Assembly: GCA_010093685.1 (NCBI GenBank)
Contig: MU006233.1
Location: forward strand, 620,001 to 684,000
Origin: Ophiobolus disseminans
Taxonomy: Eukaryota; Ascomycota; Dothideomycetes; Pleosporales; Phaeosphaeriaceae
Reading direction: 5' to 3'
Length of the DNA: 64,000 nt
A model generated the notes under the pieces. That model worked only from the letters and a program-made list of their open reading frames with translations. It searched no databases and was not told the DNA's origin. Numbering within the stretch: the first letter of the stretch is position 1; every line of letters starts with the position of its first letter. Positions 45,083 through 55,206 of the stretch are shown here, in pieces. A program made the position numbers and the translations under genes.

Positions 45083-46522
45083 GTGCAAACATCGACTGGT
45101 GAGGTGAAGGTGAGCAGTCGCCGTAGAAGCCACATGCCAGCTAGCTCTTGCACATCTACGGGTGTTGCCGCGAGTTTTGTTGACGCGAGCGCGCCTGCCC
45201 TACCACCACCGGGTTCACAACATCTCGACTTCGCACACAATCACCAGCGCTCAGCATCGCGCTCCAACCCGATACAAGCGCTCTGTCGACACGTAATGCT
45301 GCCATACATGGAGTTCGCCCGAGGCAACTCCAGCATTGCATTGCTTGCCGAACCGCTCGCACAGCGACCTGAGCTAGCACGCAAGGTCCACGGGCTCACG
45401 ATGAGTCCACAAAACGGAGATATTCTGGTCGACAAAGCGGTGATGACTGCCTCACTACAGATCGGTCTTCCGATATCACTCCAGGACTCCCGAGACTATG
45501 TGAATGAAATGGAAGTGGCTAAGCAGATCTTGCACATGCTAGGGAATCTGAAGGATCTCCAAATTACCTCTTTGAGCGGCGACTACAATCTGACTGCAGA
45601 TCAAATGGATAACGAGGAGTAAGTCAAACATCTAGGGCCCCGTGTGTTTGATATTGATGCTTGGTCGACTGCAGTTGAGCCTGGATTGCAAACCCTGCAA
45701 ACTCTCAATGTCACGGGCGTCAACTTGGATTGGACGTGGTGCCGGCTGCCCCAGCTCAAAAGGTTGATCATTGGTCATTGCTGCCCCATACCTGACCCAG
45801 AAGACGACAAAGGCCCATCAACAATCGAAAAACTGGACATGTGGTGTTCAGCTACCATCTAGGTTCCCGAAAACAAGCTTTACCAAAACTTGCCGCCATT
45901 TCTTGGACACCTTCCAAATCTTACGAGGCTCCGTATTCATCTTTGTGACGTGGAGTAGACGTTAGATCAAGATGGTGTCTTGCAGAGTTTCAATGTCAGC
46001 TTCGAACTGCTGTTGCTGGCTTTGCGCTCACTTGCTGCAACGTTAGAGATGCTGAGCATCGGCGTATGCTATCACAGCGTTCCACATTTCTTCGAGAAGC
46101 CGTCCCCCGTATCTACGCTCAAGCACTTCCAAAATCTCTGGTATCTGTCGCTTCCACACAAAGCGCTTCTGTACGCCTCCGCCACCGCTATGCAACCGGC
46201 ACTCCATACCATACTCCCACCAAGTATCCAGGAGCGCCACATCGATTGGCCTCATATCAGCATCACCAGTGCGCTGCAAGACTTACCACTTTTCCCAGGT
46301 CATTTCTCAGATCTACACACCATTACACTGTGGCCGCGTGAGTATCGTGGCGCTGGCTACGAGGCCTTTAAGTACCGGGACCACAAAATTTGGGCCAAGA
46401 TTGAAGAGCTTGGGGTCGACGTCAACGTATGCTACGACGAATTGGACTATCGTACGGAATGGGGAGATTCCGATTACGATCCGTTTGTGTGCGAAATCGT
46501 GTCGTTCTTGGAAGACCTTTGA
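45083..46522 (+). pseudogene. Decayed F-box/LRR-like gene, three nonsense codons in one frame
   Basis: One reading frame runs from 45083 to 46522 with family-like sequence throughout, broken only by TAA at 45620-45622, TAG at 45860-45862 and TAG at 45955-45957. No frameshift is needed. Visible segments include LLAEPLAQRPELARKVHGLTM, typical of the start of fungal LRR-type F-box proteins; LQTLQTLNVTGVNLDWTW; LPQLKRLIIGHC; FLGHLPNLTRLRIHLC; and LKHFQNLWYLSLPHKALLYA. No ATG start with an F-box lies in frame upstream, so the 5' end is missing or hidden behind an intron. The stop at 45620 overlaps a GTAAGT, but no sensible acceptor nearby restores the frame. Confidence 0.7.
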
Positions 46523-47243
46523 ATTGGAAGAGGCGCGTGTTCGAAACGGTCAAGCGCAACACACATAAATGTACCTTTATCCTGCTAGAGTAGTTGTTAG
46601 CAACGAACTTAAATCTGTGAGATATGGAAATTAATCCTGCTCTGAGCTCACCATCGCCAACCTCGCGACGACGGTGTGACGATCTCAACCCCACTCTTCC
46701 CAACTGACGAACTGTAGACTGCGATATCGATGAAAGTCTCGATTCTCATCCACACAGCGCAACGCTCATTGATCTGGACTAGACTGTATAAATAAAGTGA
46801 CCCTGTGGAAAAGGTCAATAAGTTCAACACACACCTTGGTGAAGTGCAGCATATTCCCAAAGAACTCGTAGCCGCCATGCACTAACGCACGATCGCACAT
46901 CCGACCGAGAAAGCCGCCGTTGGTGATCGCAAGCCTCGCAATCTCCCAAATTTAGCCGTGTTCGAACCTATGGCGCGAGACCAACCCTGCAGCCGTTCAG
47001 CCTCACGCTCCGCCCCCAGTGGTAGTCGCACACCTCATTGGAGGGTTTAACATGGCACACGAGGCGAAGTAAGCACTGGGCTCTTTCGCGTTTCGTGACA
47101 ACGCGATGTAATAAGGCCTTACAGTAGTTGGGTCCCTAGTCTTGTGTGAGACTCCTCCTCTGCTTTTCCTTTTCCTTTAGTTTTGGGTTTCATCGTCTGT
47201 CGCTGCAACATCGCGCCGCTTCGGTGCTTTTCTTCCCATCACG
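46523..47243. other. Intergenic, no gene recognised
   Basis: About 720 bp, including the promoter of the Kre9-like gene. A minus-strand frame of 76 codons at 46648-46878 has an ATG but no domain. Confidence 0.4.
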
Positions 47244-48165
47244 ATGGCCGCTGTCTTCCGCTATTGCTCGTTGAGCATACTGCTCGGTCTCGTGAGCGCG
47301 CAGATGCAATTTACACAGCCCAATGGATCGCTCGCCGATATGTCGCAAACCTTTGTCGTTGGAGAAACGGTGATCCTGAGATGGCAGGGAGGATGGAAAG
47401 GATACGGCGCGGCACCGGATTTTGTTGACTTGTTCCTCGTCAGTTTCAACTCCGATGCATACATCGACCTAGTCATCAGTAAGTTGATTGACACTCCGCG
47501 GCGCAGATGATTGCTAACACGCTGCAGCCAATATCTCCTTAGCGTCAGGCAACCTATATAACTGGAGAGTAAATGTACCCGAGGAAACGGTCAAGTCGGA
47601 AAAGAACTTTGCGTTCAAGTTTGTGACGGCGCAGAATCCACCGAATTATATCCAGGCCCAACCCGCAAAAGTCCTGTCGCCAAGCCGTGGATTCAAGGTT
47701 GCTCTAGCTGCGAATGCTGCTTCTGTAACGTCTACGAGAACACTTGTCGCTTCGTCTAGCACTGCAGCGTCTTCCTTGGCTTCGAGCGCTGCCACGTCCA
47801 CACCCGCGGCTAGTTCAACACCGAGCACATCGCCCACAAGCGCAGCCGCCAATGCGAGTGGCGGTGGTGGTGGATCCAGTACACCCGTAGGAGCTATAGT
47901 CGGCGGCGTTGTGGGCGGTCTTGCAGTGGTCGCTCTGGGAGTAGTCGCATTGCTGATGTTGAGAATGATGAAGAGAAAGAAGGCACAAGGCAGCGCTCCA
48001 GGTTACATCCCAGAAATGGGCGATACCCAAACGGCTCCGCCTATGTACCCGACGTCACAGGCGCAAAAGTACGAGCTCAATAGCCCACCCATGGTTCAAG
48101 AATTGCCCGGCAACCACATGCCTGTTGAGGCAGACAGCAACTACCAGGGCAGACTTGCGCGATGA
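47244..48165 (+). CDS. Kre9/Knh1-like N-terminal, Ser/Thr-rich single-pass membrane protein
   Basis: Two exons, 47244-47478 and 47528-48165, giving 290 residues. The 49-bp intron has a TTGCTAACA branch site. A signal peptide (MAAVFRYCSLSILLGLVSA) is followed by a domain of the Kre9/Knh1 type: FTQPNGSLADMSQTFVVGET, VILRWQGGW, VDLFLVSF and YNWRVNVPEE. From about residue 155 a Ser/Thr/Ala-rich stretch, probably O-mannosylated, leads to GGGGG and a transmembrane helix (VGAIVGGVVGGLAVVALGVV). A basic stop-transfer (MKRKK) and a cytoplasmic tail of about 60 residues follow. Such proteins sit in the plasma membrane facing the cell wall; a role in wall sensing or beta-glucan assembly is inferred. Confidence 0.85.
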
Positions 48166-48953
48166 GAGTACAGACACCGCCGAAATGATACATTTTCGAT
48201 GTTCCATCGCTCCATGGATATGTCTTCGCAACTCGACGTGAGGACGAAGGCAGGCGCCACCGTCAGGTTTCCATTTGAATAGCTGTACTTCCTTGGAGAA
48301 GCTGATGCAGATGTGGTTGGTTCGCGACATTGTTTGGGTTGGACCAGGTACCAGCCGAATCCAGCCAAAGTCGTTCCCACGCAAGGAACTCTTCAAGCAG
48401 GTTCACCAAGTATGGGCTTCGATGGTTGCAGGGGATGTTCATTCTTGTAGGTAGATTTAAACGCACAGCGCCGAGCCCTGGATGCTCAAAGCAGCAGCAC
48501 TTTGCAATATTCATTGCTGCTCTCATTTCGAAACTACGACCATATGACGGAGAAAAAGACTGAGATGTGAGAATAGTGGGGTGGGCATCGCAGCCGTGAA
48601 TAGGACGAGATTGGGTTTACGTCGGTGCCGCGCCCTGCGTGAAGAGGAAAAGTCGAGGCTTTAATTAACACTAATTTCCATAAAAATACGCGAGCACGAA
48701 GAGCAAGGAGAGAGGCAAGGACGATTTATAGCCGCAAGAATGAGGGTGGACGGCCAATCGAGGGTGAAGCGGGAGAGGCGGGGCACATCTTCGAGTTTCA
48801 GCTAGCGCCGCGCTAGGTAAGACCACACAATGGCTGCTGCTCCGCCCCTGACGACGAGCTGCTTCCTGTTGACATCCTCAACTTCGCCGGGCTCGTCCTA
48901 TTCAACGTATCGTTAGACCAAAGCTCATCTACCTGCGGAAGCTGCAAAATATC
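48166..48953. other. Intergenic, no gene recognised
   Basis: About 790 bp, upstream of a BTB gene. Nothing else was seen. Confidence 0.4.
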
Positions 48954-50107
48954 ATGAGCGTCATTGTGAAGCAAGGTGCTTGTCCTGCGGCTATCGTCAG
49001 GTTAGTCACGCCTGCGGCGTCTCATTGCACCAGCTGAGCAACTTCAGGTCGTACAAGAATGGCGATTTCACGGATCTGACAATCACCTGTGGCCCGTTGA
49101 CCTTTAACGTACACATTCTTGTCGTCTGCTCGTCGAGTGACTTCTTCAGAAAGAGTGTCATGTTCCCGGGCAAGGAATCGGAGAAGAAATGTATCGACTT
49201 ACCCGAGGATGATCCAGAGATGATTCGTCGGCTGGTCTCATTTCTCTACCTGGGCGACTACGATCCGTCTGTCGAGATGGACATGTCGAGTTTCGACAGT
49301 ATCAAGCAACACCAGTCTACCACCGTCGCAACTCCAACTTATCATCCACGCAAGGGAGCATCAGGCGGTTCGGTGTTTGCCCCTCTTCAATGTGCCTGCC
49401 TATCACCAACCATGAACAATATCGTGCAACCCATGGCGAAGGTCAACGTTGATTCTAAGAGATACATCGCTGTTGTAAAGGATCCGAACACAATGCAGGT
49501 CCTCAACCCGTTGACCATACATGCAAGCATGTATGCCCTAGGCGACAAGTACCACGTCGAAGGGCTGAGTCAGCTTGCAAAGACGAAGTTCGAGTCATGC
49601 ATTCAAGATCACGCGCATTCCGAGGATTTCATCACCGCAGTGCAAACTGTGTATAGCACAACACCCGACTCGAACCGAAGATTGAGAGATGTGGTCGTTA
49701 CTGCTTTCCGGACGGAATTCAAGACAGACATTAAACAGATTCCAGGTGCCGAGGCTAAACTCGATTGCATCGACGAGCTATCTTTTCTTCTGATCAAATC
49801 ATGGCCTACAAAGGTGGAATCACCCAATTTAGCGCAGACGAATTCTGGTATTGCTGGTGGCTTCTCGGGCTTTGGATGTGCTCCAGTGGGCGCTAATTCA
49901 TCAACTCCAGCAGCTCAGCCAGCTCAGCCAGCTCCTCGCACGTCGCTCTTTGGCTCGCAACCCGCCGCTCCTGCTAGCACTGCCAATTTGTTCGGGTCTA
50001 GGCCAGTGGCTCCTGGGTCGGCTCCTCGAGCAGTTCCTGCCGGGGCTTTCGGGCATCCGCAGCCTACCTCTACTGCTACAGGTCTCTTTGGAGGTGTGCG
50101 CCCTTGA
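48954..50107 (+). CDS. BTB/POZ protein with a C-terminal FG-rich tail
   Basis: Two exons, 48954-49000 and 49048-50107, giving 368 residues. The 47-bp intron has a CAGCTGAGC branch-like site. The BTB domain reads YKNGDFTDLTITCGPLTFNVH, SSDFFRKSVMFPGKESEKKC and DLPEDDPEMIRRLVSFLYLGDYD. After an insert, LTIHASMYALGDKYHVEGLSQLA is the usual C-terminal helix pair. The last 90 residues are unlike the rest: Ala/Pro/Ser-rich with GFSGFG, SLFGSQ, NLFGSR and GLFGGV. These recall nucleoporin FG/GLFG repeats. BTB proteins with such tails are uncommon as far as I know. Association with nuclear pores is only a hypothesis. The ATG at 48954 was preferred because the frame lacks an earlier one and exon 1 splices in frame. 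Confidence 0.8.
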
Positions 50108-50520
50108 GGTCGAAAATTGTACATCAGCACCGTAAAGCACGGAGGAGTTATTGTAGGGTTCTGTTCTTGCGAGAAATAGCTGCCGTTGTGGCGTGATGGT
50201 TATCGCTTTCCCAGTGCATTGTTACACCACGTCCCATCGCACATTCCTCTGCCAGCCCCTTGACCTCTAACGCTCTATCCGCAAGCGACACGGTACTTCC
50301 TACTTACTTCTGAAACCAACGCTCTCTCCGCAATGCAATTGCCCAAACGTATATACAGCAAAGTTAAGAATATGGCGGCCTCTTACCTGGCTGGTGTTAC
50401 TGGTGTTGCGGTCGATTGTTGCAGTCATATCGTCTTTCTGTTTACTCGCAGCTTTTCTTCGCATAACATACCACATCCGCATCTTCTCCATCGAACATAT
50501 TATAGACATTGACAATTAGC
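50108..50520. other. Intergenic, no gene recognised
   Basis: About 410 bp between two plus-strand genes. No feature was identified. Confidence 0.4.
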
Positions 50521-51309
50521 ATGACTATTTCGCGATTGGACTACAACATTGCGCTCCCTCACGCAGGGTTGCTCTTATATATCCGCCGCACTGCACTTTC
50601 ATCTCAACGTCCCGACACGAACTCCCCGTCGCTCTCCTCCGACGAACAGGCTTCACACAACGCTCAAGGTCGGGGCAATAGGCCGATCAAAGACGACGAC
50701 CAAGAGTCAAACCTTGGCTTCTGGGGCGAGCACAGACACGATCAAAAAGGCACGCAAAGTGTGGCACATCTCGACTTGGTCAAGCGCGGGTACCATGGCG
50801 CCTACGCATTCTGTTGCTTCTGGTTCGCCTTTTCGATTTGCATACTGGGCGCGTTCAGTGCGTTTTTCGTCTTGGATCTAGTCTTCACACAACTTGGTAT
50901 GGGCACCGGCATGGCGACGTGGATGATGCATAGGAATGTGGGTCAGGAATCTGCAAGCTACGAAGTAAGCAACGTCGAACAGCTCCGAATCGAGTTGAGC
51001 ACTAGGCTAACACATATTCGCGCGCAGATGCACTTTTGCCTCGCTACACCGAACCGACAGGCACCCGGCCCGCAGACATGGCGCTATATCGAGGGCGACG
51101 GTATCGTGGATTGCACGACTGAGGCCTTGACCTTGGTGGCGTCTTCTTCGGAAGTTTGGAAACTGTTTCCGGATGATACTGTATCCATCAGAGATGATCT
51201 TCCACTACGGTCTGGATACGAGGTGGATGGCAAGGTCCTGAGTGTGGTGGACAAGGTTCGTTTGGCAGAGCTTGGAGACGACCTTGCCGAGGAAGGAAAG
51301 CGGATATAA
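50521..51309 (+). CDS. Single-pass membrane protein of unknown function
   Basis: Read as one exon, the frame from the ATG at 50521 gives 262 residues. A 63-bp segment at 50965-51027 has all intron marks (GTAAGC donor, GGCTAAC branch, GCGCAG acceptor), is a multiple of three and holds no stop. Splicing would give 241 residues with YE joined to MHFCLATP. The N-terminal 90 residues are hydrophilic. One strong hydrophobic segment follows (AFCCFWFAFSICILGAFSAFFVLDLVF). The C-terminal part is soluble and includes VWKLFPDDTVSIRDDLPL. No family is recognised. Confidence 0.6.
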   Translation: MTISRLDYNIALPHAGLLLYIRRTALSSQRPDTNSPSLSSDEQASHNAQGRGNRPIKDDDQESNLGFWGEHRHDQKGTQSVAHLDLVKRGYHGAYAFCCFWFAFSICILGAFSAFFVLDLVFTQLGMGTGMATWMMHRNVGQESASYEVSNVEQLRIELSTRLTHIRAQMHFCLATPNRQAPGPQTWRYIEGDGIVDCTTEALTLVASSSEVWKLFPDDTVSIRDDLPLRSGYEVDGKVLSVVDKVRLAELGDDLAEEGKRI

Positions 51310-51575
51310 ACAACAGTTTGAATTTCGATTACATCCCATTCACACCACACTTATTTTTGAGGTGAGCATTTCATACATCAAAGCTGCGACTGAGTGAAGG
51401 GAAGCTATGTTGCTGCGGGAGAGTGACCCTGTTCTTCCGCGTATCACCTAGGCTGCGCACTTTCGCATTACTCGTAGTCTCTCTCTGAAGGATTGCACCC
51501 ACTCTCAAATCTACCCATCGTACTCGAGCTTTTCTCCATAGCTCAAACATCCAAACCACAAGCACAACATCAACC

Positions 51576-52013
51576 ATGGCTCAACCTCACACAACTAGCT
51601 TCCTCGACCTCCCCACCGAACTCCGAATACAAATCTACACCCACTGTCTAAATTCTCTCGACAGATTACTAACATCCGCCCGCCTAAAACACCACTACGG
51701 CCTTCTCCTCTCCTGCTCGCAAATCTTCAGCGAAGTCGAATACATTCTCCTCAAAGAAACAACCCACTCCCTCCAGCGCCTCCAATCTAGCTGGACCACA
51801 CCGCCCACACCGCTACTTTTCCCACCCCTCGAGAAACTCTCAGATACGATAAACATCCCCATCGACGTGCCGCAAAATACAAAAACGATCCCAGGGCCGA
51901 TGAACCGCTTGAAATTCGTTAAGCCGCTCATTGACGTCCTCATTGCCCACTCTCAGCTCCTCCAGTCTGTATCTGTGGGACTTTCCGGCCGGACGCTAGG
52001 AGTTTCTGTATGA
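51576..52013 (+). CDS. Short F-box-like protein, probably a truncated paralogue
   Basis: Single exon, 145 residues, ATG at 51576. It begins FLDLPTELRIQIYTHCLNS, an F-box-like helix, then LLLSCSQIFSEVEYILLKET and LEKLSDTINIPIDVP. The minus-strand gene at 52584 has matching blocks in the same order (FQFPAEIRVRIYEEI, FLLSNREIYTEFEYKAIKS, MCDTINMEIGIP) and goes on for about 110 residues more. The present gene ends soon after the QSVSVG segment. It may be a truncated copy or a short paralogue with a lost 3' exon. Confidence 0.65.
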   Translation: MAQPHTTSFLDLPTELRIQIYTHCLNSLDRLLTSARLKHHYGLLLSCSQIFSEVEYILLKETTHSLQRLQSSWTTPPTPLLFPPLEKLSDTINIPIDVPQNTKTIPGPMNRLKFVKPLIDVLIAHSQLLQSVSVGLSGRTLGVSV

Positions 52014-52583
52014 CTTTACGTTTCATTGTAAGAAGCTGTTTCCGAACCATATGGGCCGGATTCGAGGAGTAAGGCGCGGTATGGGATTGTAACGGTTTGG
52101 GCCTTGCCCAGAACCACTCTAGTACAAGTTGGGATAGCTCATGGTTGGTCATGTATATATGCAGCTCATCCCACCTCAGATAGCCAATGCAGCGCAGTCC
52201 TCCCCTCTCCACGCACCGTTACAGGGATGAATGAGGATTTTTCGGTGGTGTTGTTGATGAGGAGTGGGATGAGGGGGTTTGGCAGAGACGGAGGATGTTT
52301 GATGCGAGTGGGGAGGTGAGGAGGTTGAGGGTTGGTGGAGGGGTGGGATGAGGGTGAGGGATGGTGATGATGGGTGTGAGCTTGAGGGGCGGGAGGTTTG
52401 CTTGGAAGTGAGGGATAGATAGTCTTAAAAGGTTTGTACATTTGAATTGGTATGAAAGCGTATAGCAGTTCCGGAAAATTTCCCTTATATCATGATTTTT
52501 TTGTCCAACGCTCATCAAGAGCTCCGTCCACTACAAGCACCCTGTCGACACCGTAGTAACCATAGCATCATCGCCGTCAAACC
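52014..52583. other. Convergent intergenic region with low-complexity G-rich run
   Basis: About 570 bp between tail-to-tail F-box-like paralogues. The part from about 52255 to 52400 is G-rich on the plus strand (for example gaggttgagggttggtgg). No gene was recognised. Confidence 0.4.
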
Positions 52584-53498
52584 TCAAGCATTACTCTTGC
52601 CCTTCTCAATAGCGCGATGAAGATTGATCAGCACAGGCGACTGGCTCCAACCCTTCGCTCGTTTCCACGCCTTCGCCGGATCCCAATTCGCATCCCACGC
52701 CACCAACAGTGTGGATTCGTTCATCTCCAGCCTACCAATGCCTTTGACGTCCGCCTGGCCCCTCATCGTGCACTTGGCGCCACGCCATTTGAGAATGAGA
52801 CCGGAAAATCTGTAAATGTACTCAGAATTCTTCTGTAAGGTGACGTTCTCGACCTTTGTCTCAGACCACGGGTAAAGGCTGAACGAAGCGAGGCTGTCCA
52901 GGAGCAGTTGGAAGAGAATGATCTGATGTTGTCTTCCGTCCTCAAGGTCTGAATCTTGAAAGCGCCTGTAATACTCTCGAGGTATACCGATCTCCATGTT
53001 GATCGTGTCGCACATTCCGCGCGGTGATGGGGGGATGGGCGGTATGGTGGGCTCCAGTCGCAACCACTCGCGTTGCAGTTCTTGATGTAGGAAGACCTTG
53101 ATGGACTTTATCGCTTTGTACTCGAATTCGGTGTAGATTTCCCGATTGGAGAGAAGGAAGCCCGAGAATGAACGGAGCGCGGCAGCAGTGGGCGGCGCAG
53201 TGTCGATGGTAAAGAGATCGCGGTATGTGCCTAGGTGCGTTGCGCTGCCTCTTGCCTTCATTGGAGGAGCGGCTGCGCCACCTATGATTTCCTCGTAGAT
53301 ACGGACGCGGATCTCAGCGGGGAACTGGAAGAAGTTCATGGTCTTCGGGGACGTGTTGTCGGGAATCCAAGACCGGATGCATTGGGTGCTGACGGACTGC
53401 ATGCTACTTCGCAATCGGCTGCAAGTAGGAAGGGCTACAAGGAGTAGCAGAAGGTAAGACGTGTATATTAAGCCCAAACAAAGTAGAAGCGTAAGCAT
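52584..53498 (-). CDS. F-box-like protein, possibly with an N-terminal membrane anchor
   Basis: Single exon. The ATG at 53498 gives 304 residues; a later ATG before FFQFPAEIRVRIYEEIIGG would give about 250. From the first ATG the N terminus is strongly hydrophobic (MLTLLLCLGLIYTSYLLLLL), which would anchor the protein in a membrane, unusual for this family. The body has F-box-like RVRIYEE, SGFLLSNREIYTEFEYKAI, CDTINMEIGIPREYY, and a C-terminal segment FSGLILKWRGAKCTMRG. It is paralogous to the short gene at 51576 and arranged tail to tail with it. Which start is used cannot be settled from sequence. Confidence 0.65.
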   Translation of the reverse strand: MLTLLLCLGLIYTSYLLLLLVALPTCSRLRSSMQSVSTQCIRSWIPDNTSPKTMNFFQFPAEIRVRIYEEIIGGAAAPPMKARGSATHLGTYRDLFTIDTAPPTAAALRSFSGFLLSNREIYTEFEYKAIKSIKVFLHQELQREWLRLEPTIPPIPPSPRGMCDTINMEIGIPREYYRRFQDSDLEDGRQHQIILFQLLLDSLASFSLYPWSETKVENVTLQKNSEYIYRFSGLILKWRGAKCTMRGQADVKGIGRLEMNESTLLVAWDANWDPAKAWKRAKGWSQSPVLINLHRAIEKGKSNA

Positions 53499-53821
53499 AT
53501 CGATCAGGAGAGCTGTGGTGGGCAATGACCTGTAAAAAGTAGAACTGAGGATAAATTGTTGTAGTGACAAGCATAAAATGTTAGCGGAATACCCCAGCAG
53601 GCCTTGATTGAAGGTGCTCTAGTCGGCCCAGTAGCGTCACGGGATTTTCATGTGCGTCATCGTCCTCCAATCTGTTCGAGAAGAAGCCTAGGTCAAGTGG
53701 GTAGGACCACTTTCACACTCCATATCAGCGATCGCCCCTGTGGTCCAAATCCCTCTTCAAGCGCCCCTTTCAGGTTTCGTAATATCTCATCACGACTGCC
53801 CAGCTCATAGTTATCCAGCAG
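53499..53821. other. Intergenic, no gene recognised
   Basis: About 320 bp between two minus-strand genes. The open frame of the preceding gene continues upstream of its ATG to about 53570 without another start codon. Confidence 0.4.
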
Positions 53822-54439
53822 CTAGCGTGGGACCGTGCAGTGAAATTTGACTGATTCCAATTTCGTCAACGCGAATAAATCATCTAATCCCCACCGGGCC
53901 AGGATTTCTGCTTTTGACAATAGTCGCACGGTAAGATCCCCCTCCATGTCTCCGCCGTTGAGAACGAGCTGGGTTAGATATATGAGGCCGGATACAACAA
54001 CTAGATGCTGCAGTCCCAGGCACCGTGACGCAAAGTTTGCCGCGTATATCTCGTCTGGACTGCCAAAGCGCCGCATTTCATAAAACGTCAGCATTCGGAT
54101 AGATTCACAACTGTTTCCAAATTGGGCCAGGAACACTTCCAAGGATTGAATGGCAACTGCGACGTTGAGAGGATATGCATCAGCGAAGACGAGTCGGGTA
54201 CATCGAAGAAAGATTAGTACAGCTTCGCCGTGGAGCACCTTGTTCGCAAAGCAGACCCCGGGAAGGGTGTTCTTGAGGAAGACTAGATTAGAGATTGGTA
54301 TGTGGCTGGAGATCGAGACGTGACTAGGCGAACCGGCCATCACGAAGCCGTAGACCATATCGCGCAACTCTGGGGGAAGACGCATGAATGACTGCGAGCC
54401 TTGGCAGTGGTGAGAATGCGTGTGCTGGTTGTGTGTCAT
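53822..54439 (-). CDS. F-box-like protein (LPPELRDMVY type)
   Basis: Single exon, 205 residues, ATG at 54439. A His-rich leader (MTHNQHTHSHHCQGSQ) is followed by SFMRLPPELRDMVYGFVMAG, the F-box-like helix. Family positions follow: LPGVCFANKVLHGEAVLIFL, CTRLVFADAYPLNVAVAIQ, FGNSCESIRMLTFYEMRRF, and FASRCLGLQHLVVVSGLI. The pattern is that of the widespread dothideomycete F-box-like family, with short and intact length. The function is not known; substrate binding for ubiquitination is inferred from the family only. Confidence 0.7.
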   Translation of the reverse strand: MTHNQHTHSHHCQGSQSFMRLPPELRDMVYGFVMAGSPSHVSISSHIPISNLVFLKNTLPGVCFANKVLHGEAVLIFLRCTRLVFADAYPLNVAVAIQSLEVFLAQFGNSCESIRMLTFYEMRRFGSPDEIYAANFASRCLGLQHLVVVSGLIYLTQLVLNGGDMEGDLTVRLLSKAEILARWGLDDLFALTKLESVKFHCTVPR

Positions 54440-55206
54440 GCTGCACGTTGTGAGATGACGTAAAGCTGGTAGCAGTATTTAGAGATTAGGGACGAGAAAT
54501 GCTACATACTATTTAAGTTCCAGACGTATGATGTTAAGCGCGGCCGCTAGCAAACAGTTTACGAAGTCGCATAGTGAAGTATACAACGCCTGTAGCGTGT
54601 GCCAGCATGTATAAGAAAGAGTCCGACGTCGCTGCCACGCAGCGTTTTGTTCCCGCGTTGGAACATTGGGAAAATGTCGTATGATGGAGCTTCATGAACT
54701 GAGGAATCGACTTGCTATAAGCTTGGTCTAGGGATGGCTTTGGGAGATGGGTAATGAGATACGGTGCTTGCCTTGATTTCGAAGAATGGAGGGTTATTGC
54801 TGGATGTGACATGGGGAAAGTACGTGTTGATGACGCTAGTCTCAGACAGGAAAGGCCTGAAGCGTATCGTGTCACGAACTTCGCACGCGCGATCAGACTT
54901 AGGTAGACATTTGGAGCCACACCACAAATGACATCGTGTCAACTCACCTAGCAGCCAACCGCTGGAATTCCGCAGTCTCGTTGCTCGCAGTCTCGTCACG
55001 TCTCTATTTCGATTTTTCACATTGCACGTGGACGTAATCAGTTGACAGCATCTCAGGGCTACCGGAAGAAAAGCAAGCGACTATTGCAAATGATCATAGA
55101 TTTTCATTAGGTCTTGTGTAATAGCATGATACCTATTATCTCATAAAATCCTCCTCTATTTACGAATTTCACCAACTCGGGCCCCGAAACCTAACACGCT
55201 AGGGGC
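54440..55206. other. Intergenic, no gene recognised
   Basis: About 770 bp. Two overlapping minus-strand frames (54534-54920 and 54715-55020) show no domain; the longer one has no ATG at its start. Confidence 0.4.

Noticed and set aside
45618..45640. GTAAGTC...CATCTAG as an intron that would remove a stop codon
   Set aside because: Only about 20 bp, far below the 45-bp minimum seen here, and the frame continues as family-like sequence straight through it.
46950..47000. TGTTCGAACCTA resembling a tRNA T-loop
   Set aside because: No matching acceptor stem, D-arm or anticodon arm could be placed around it.
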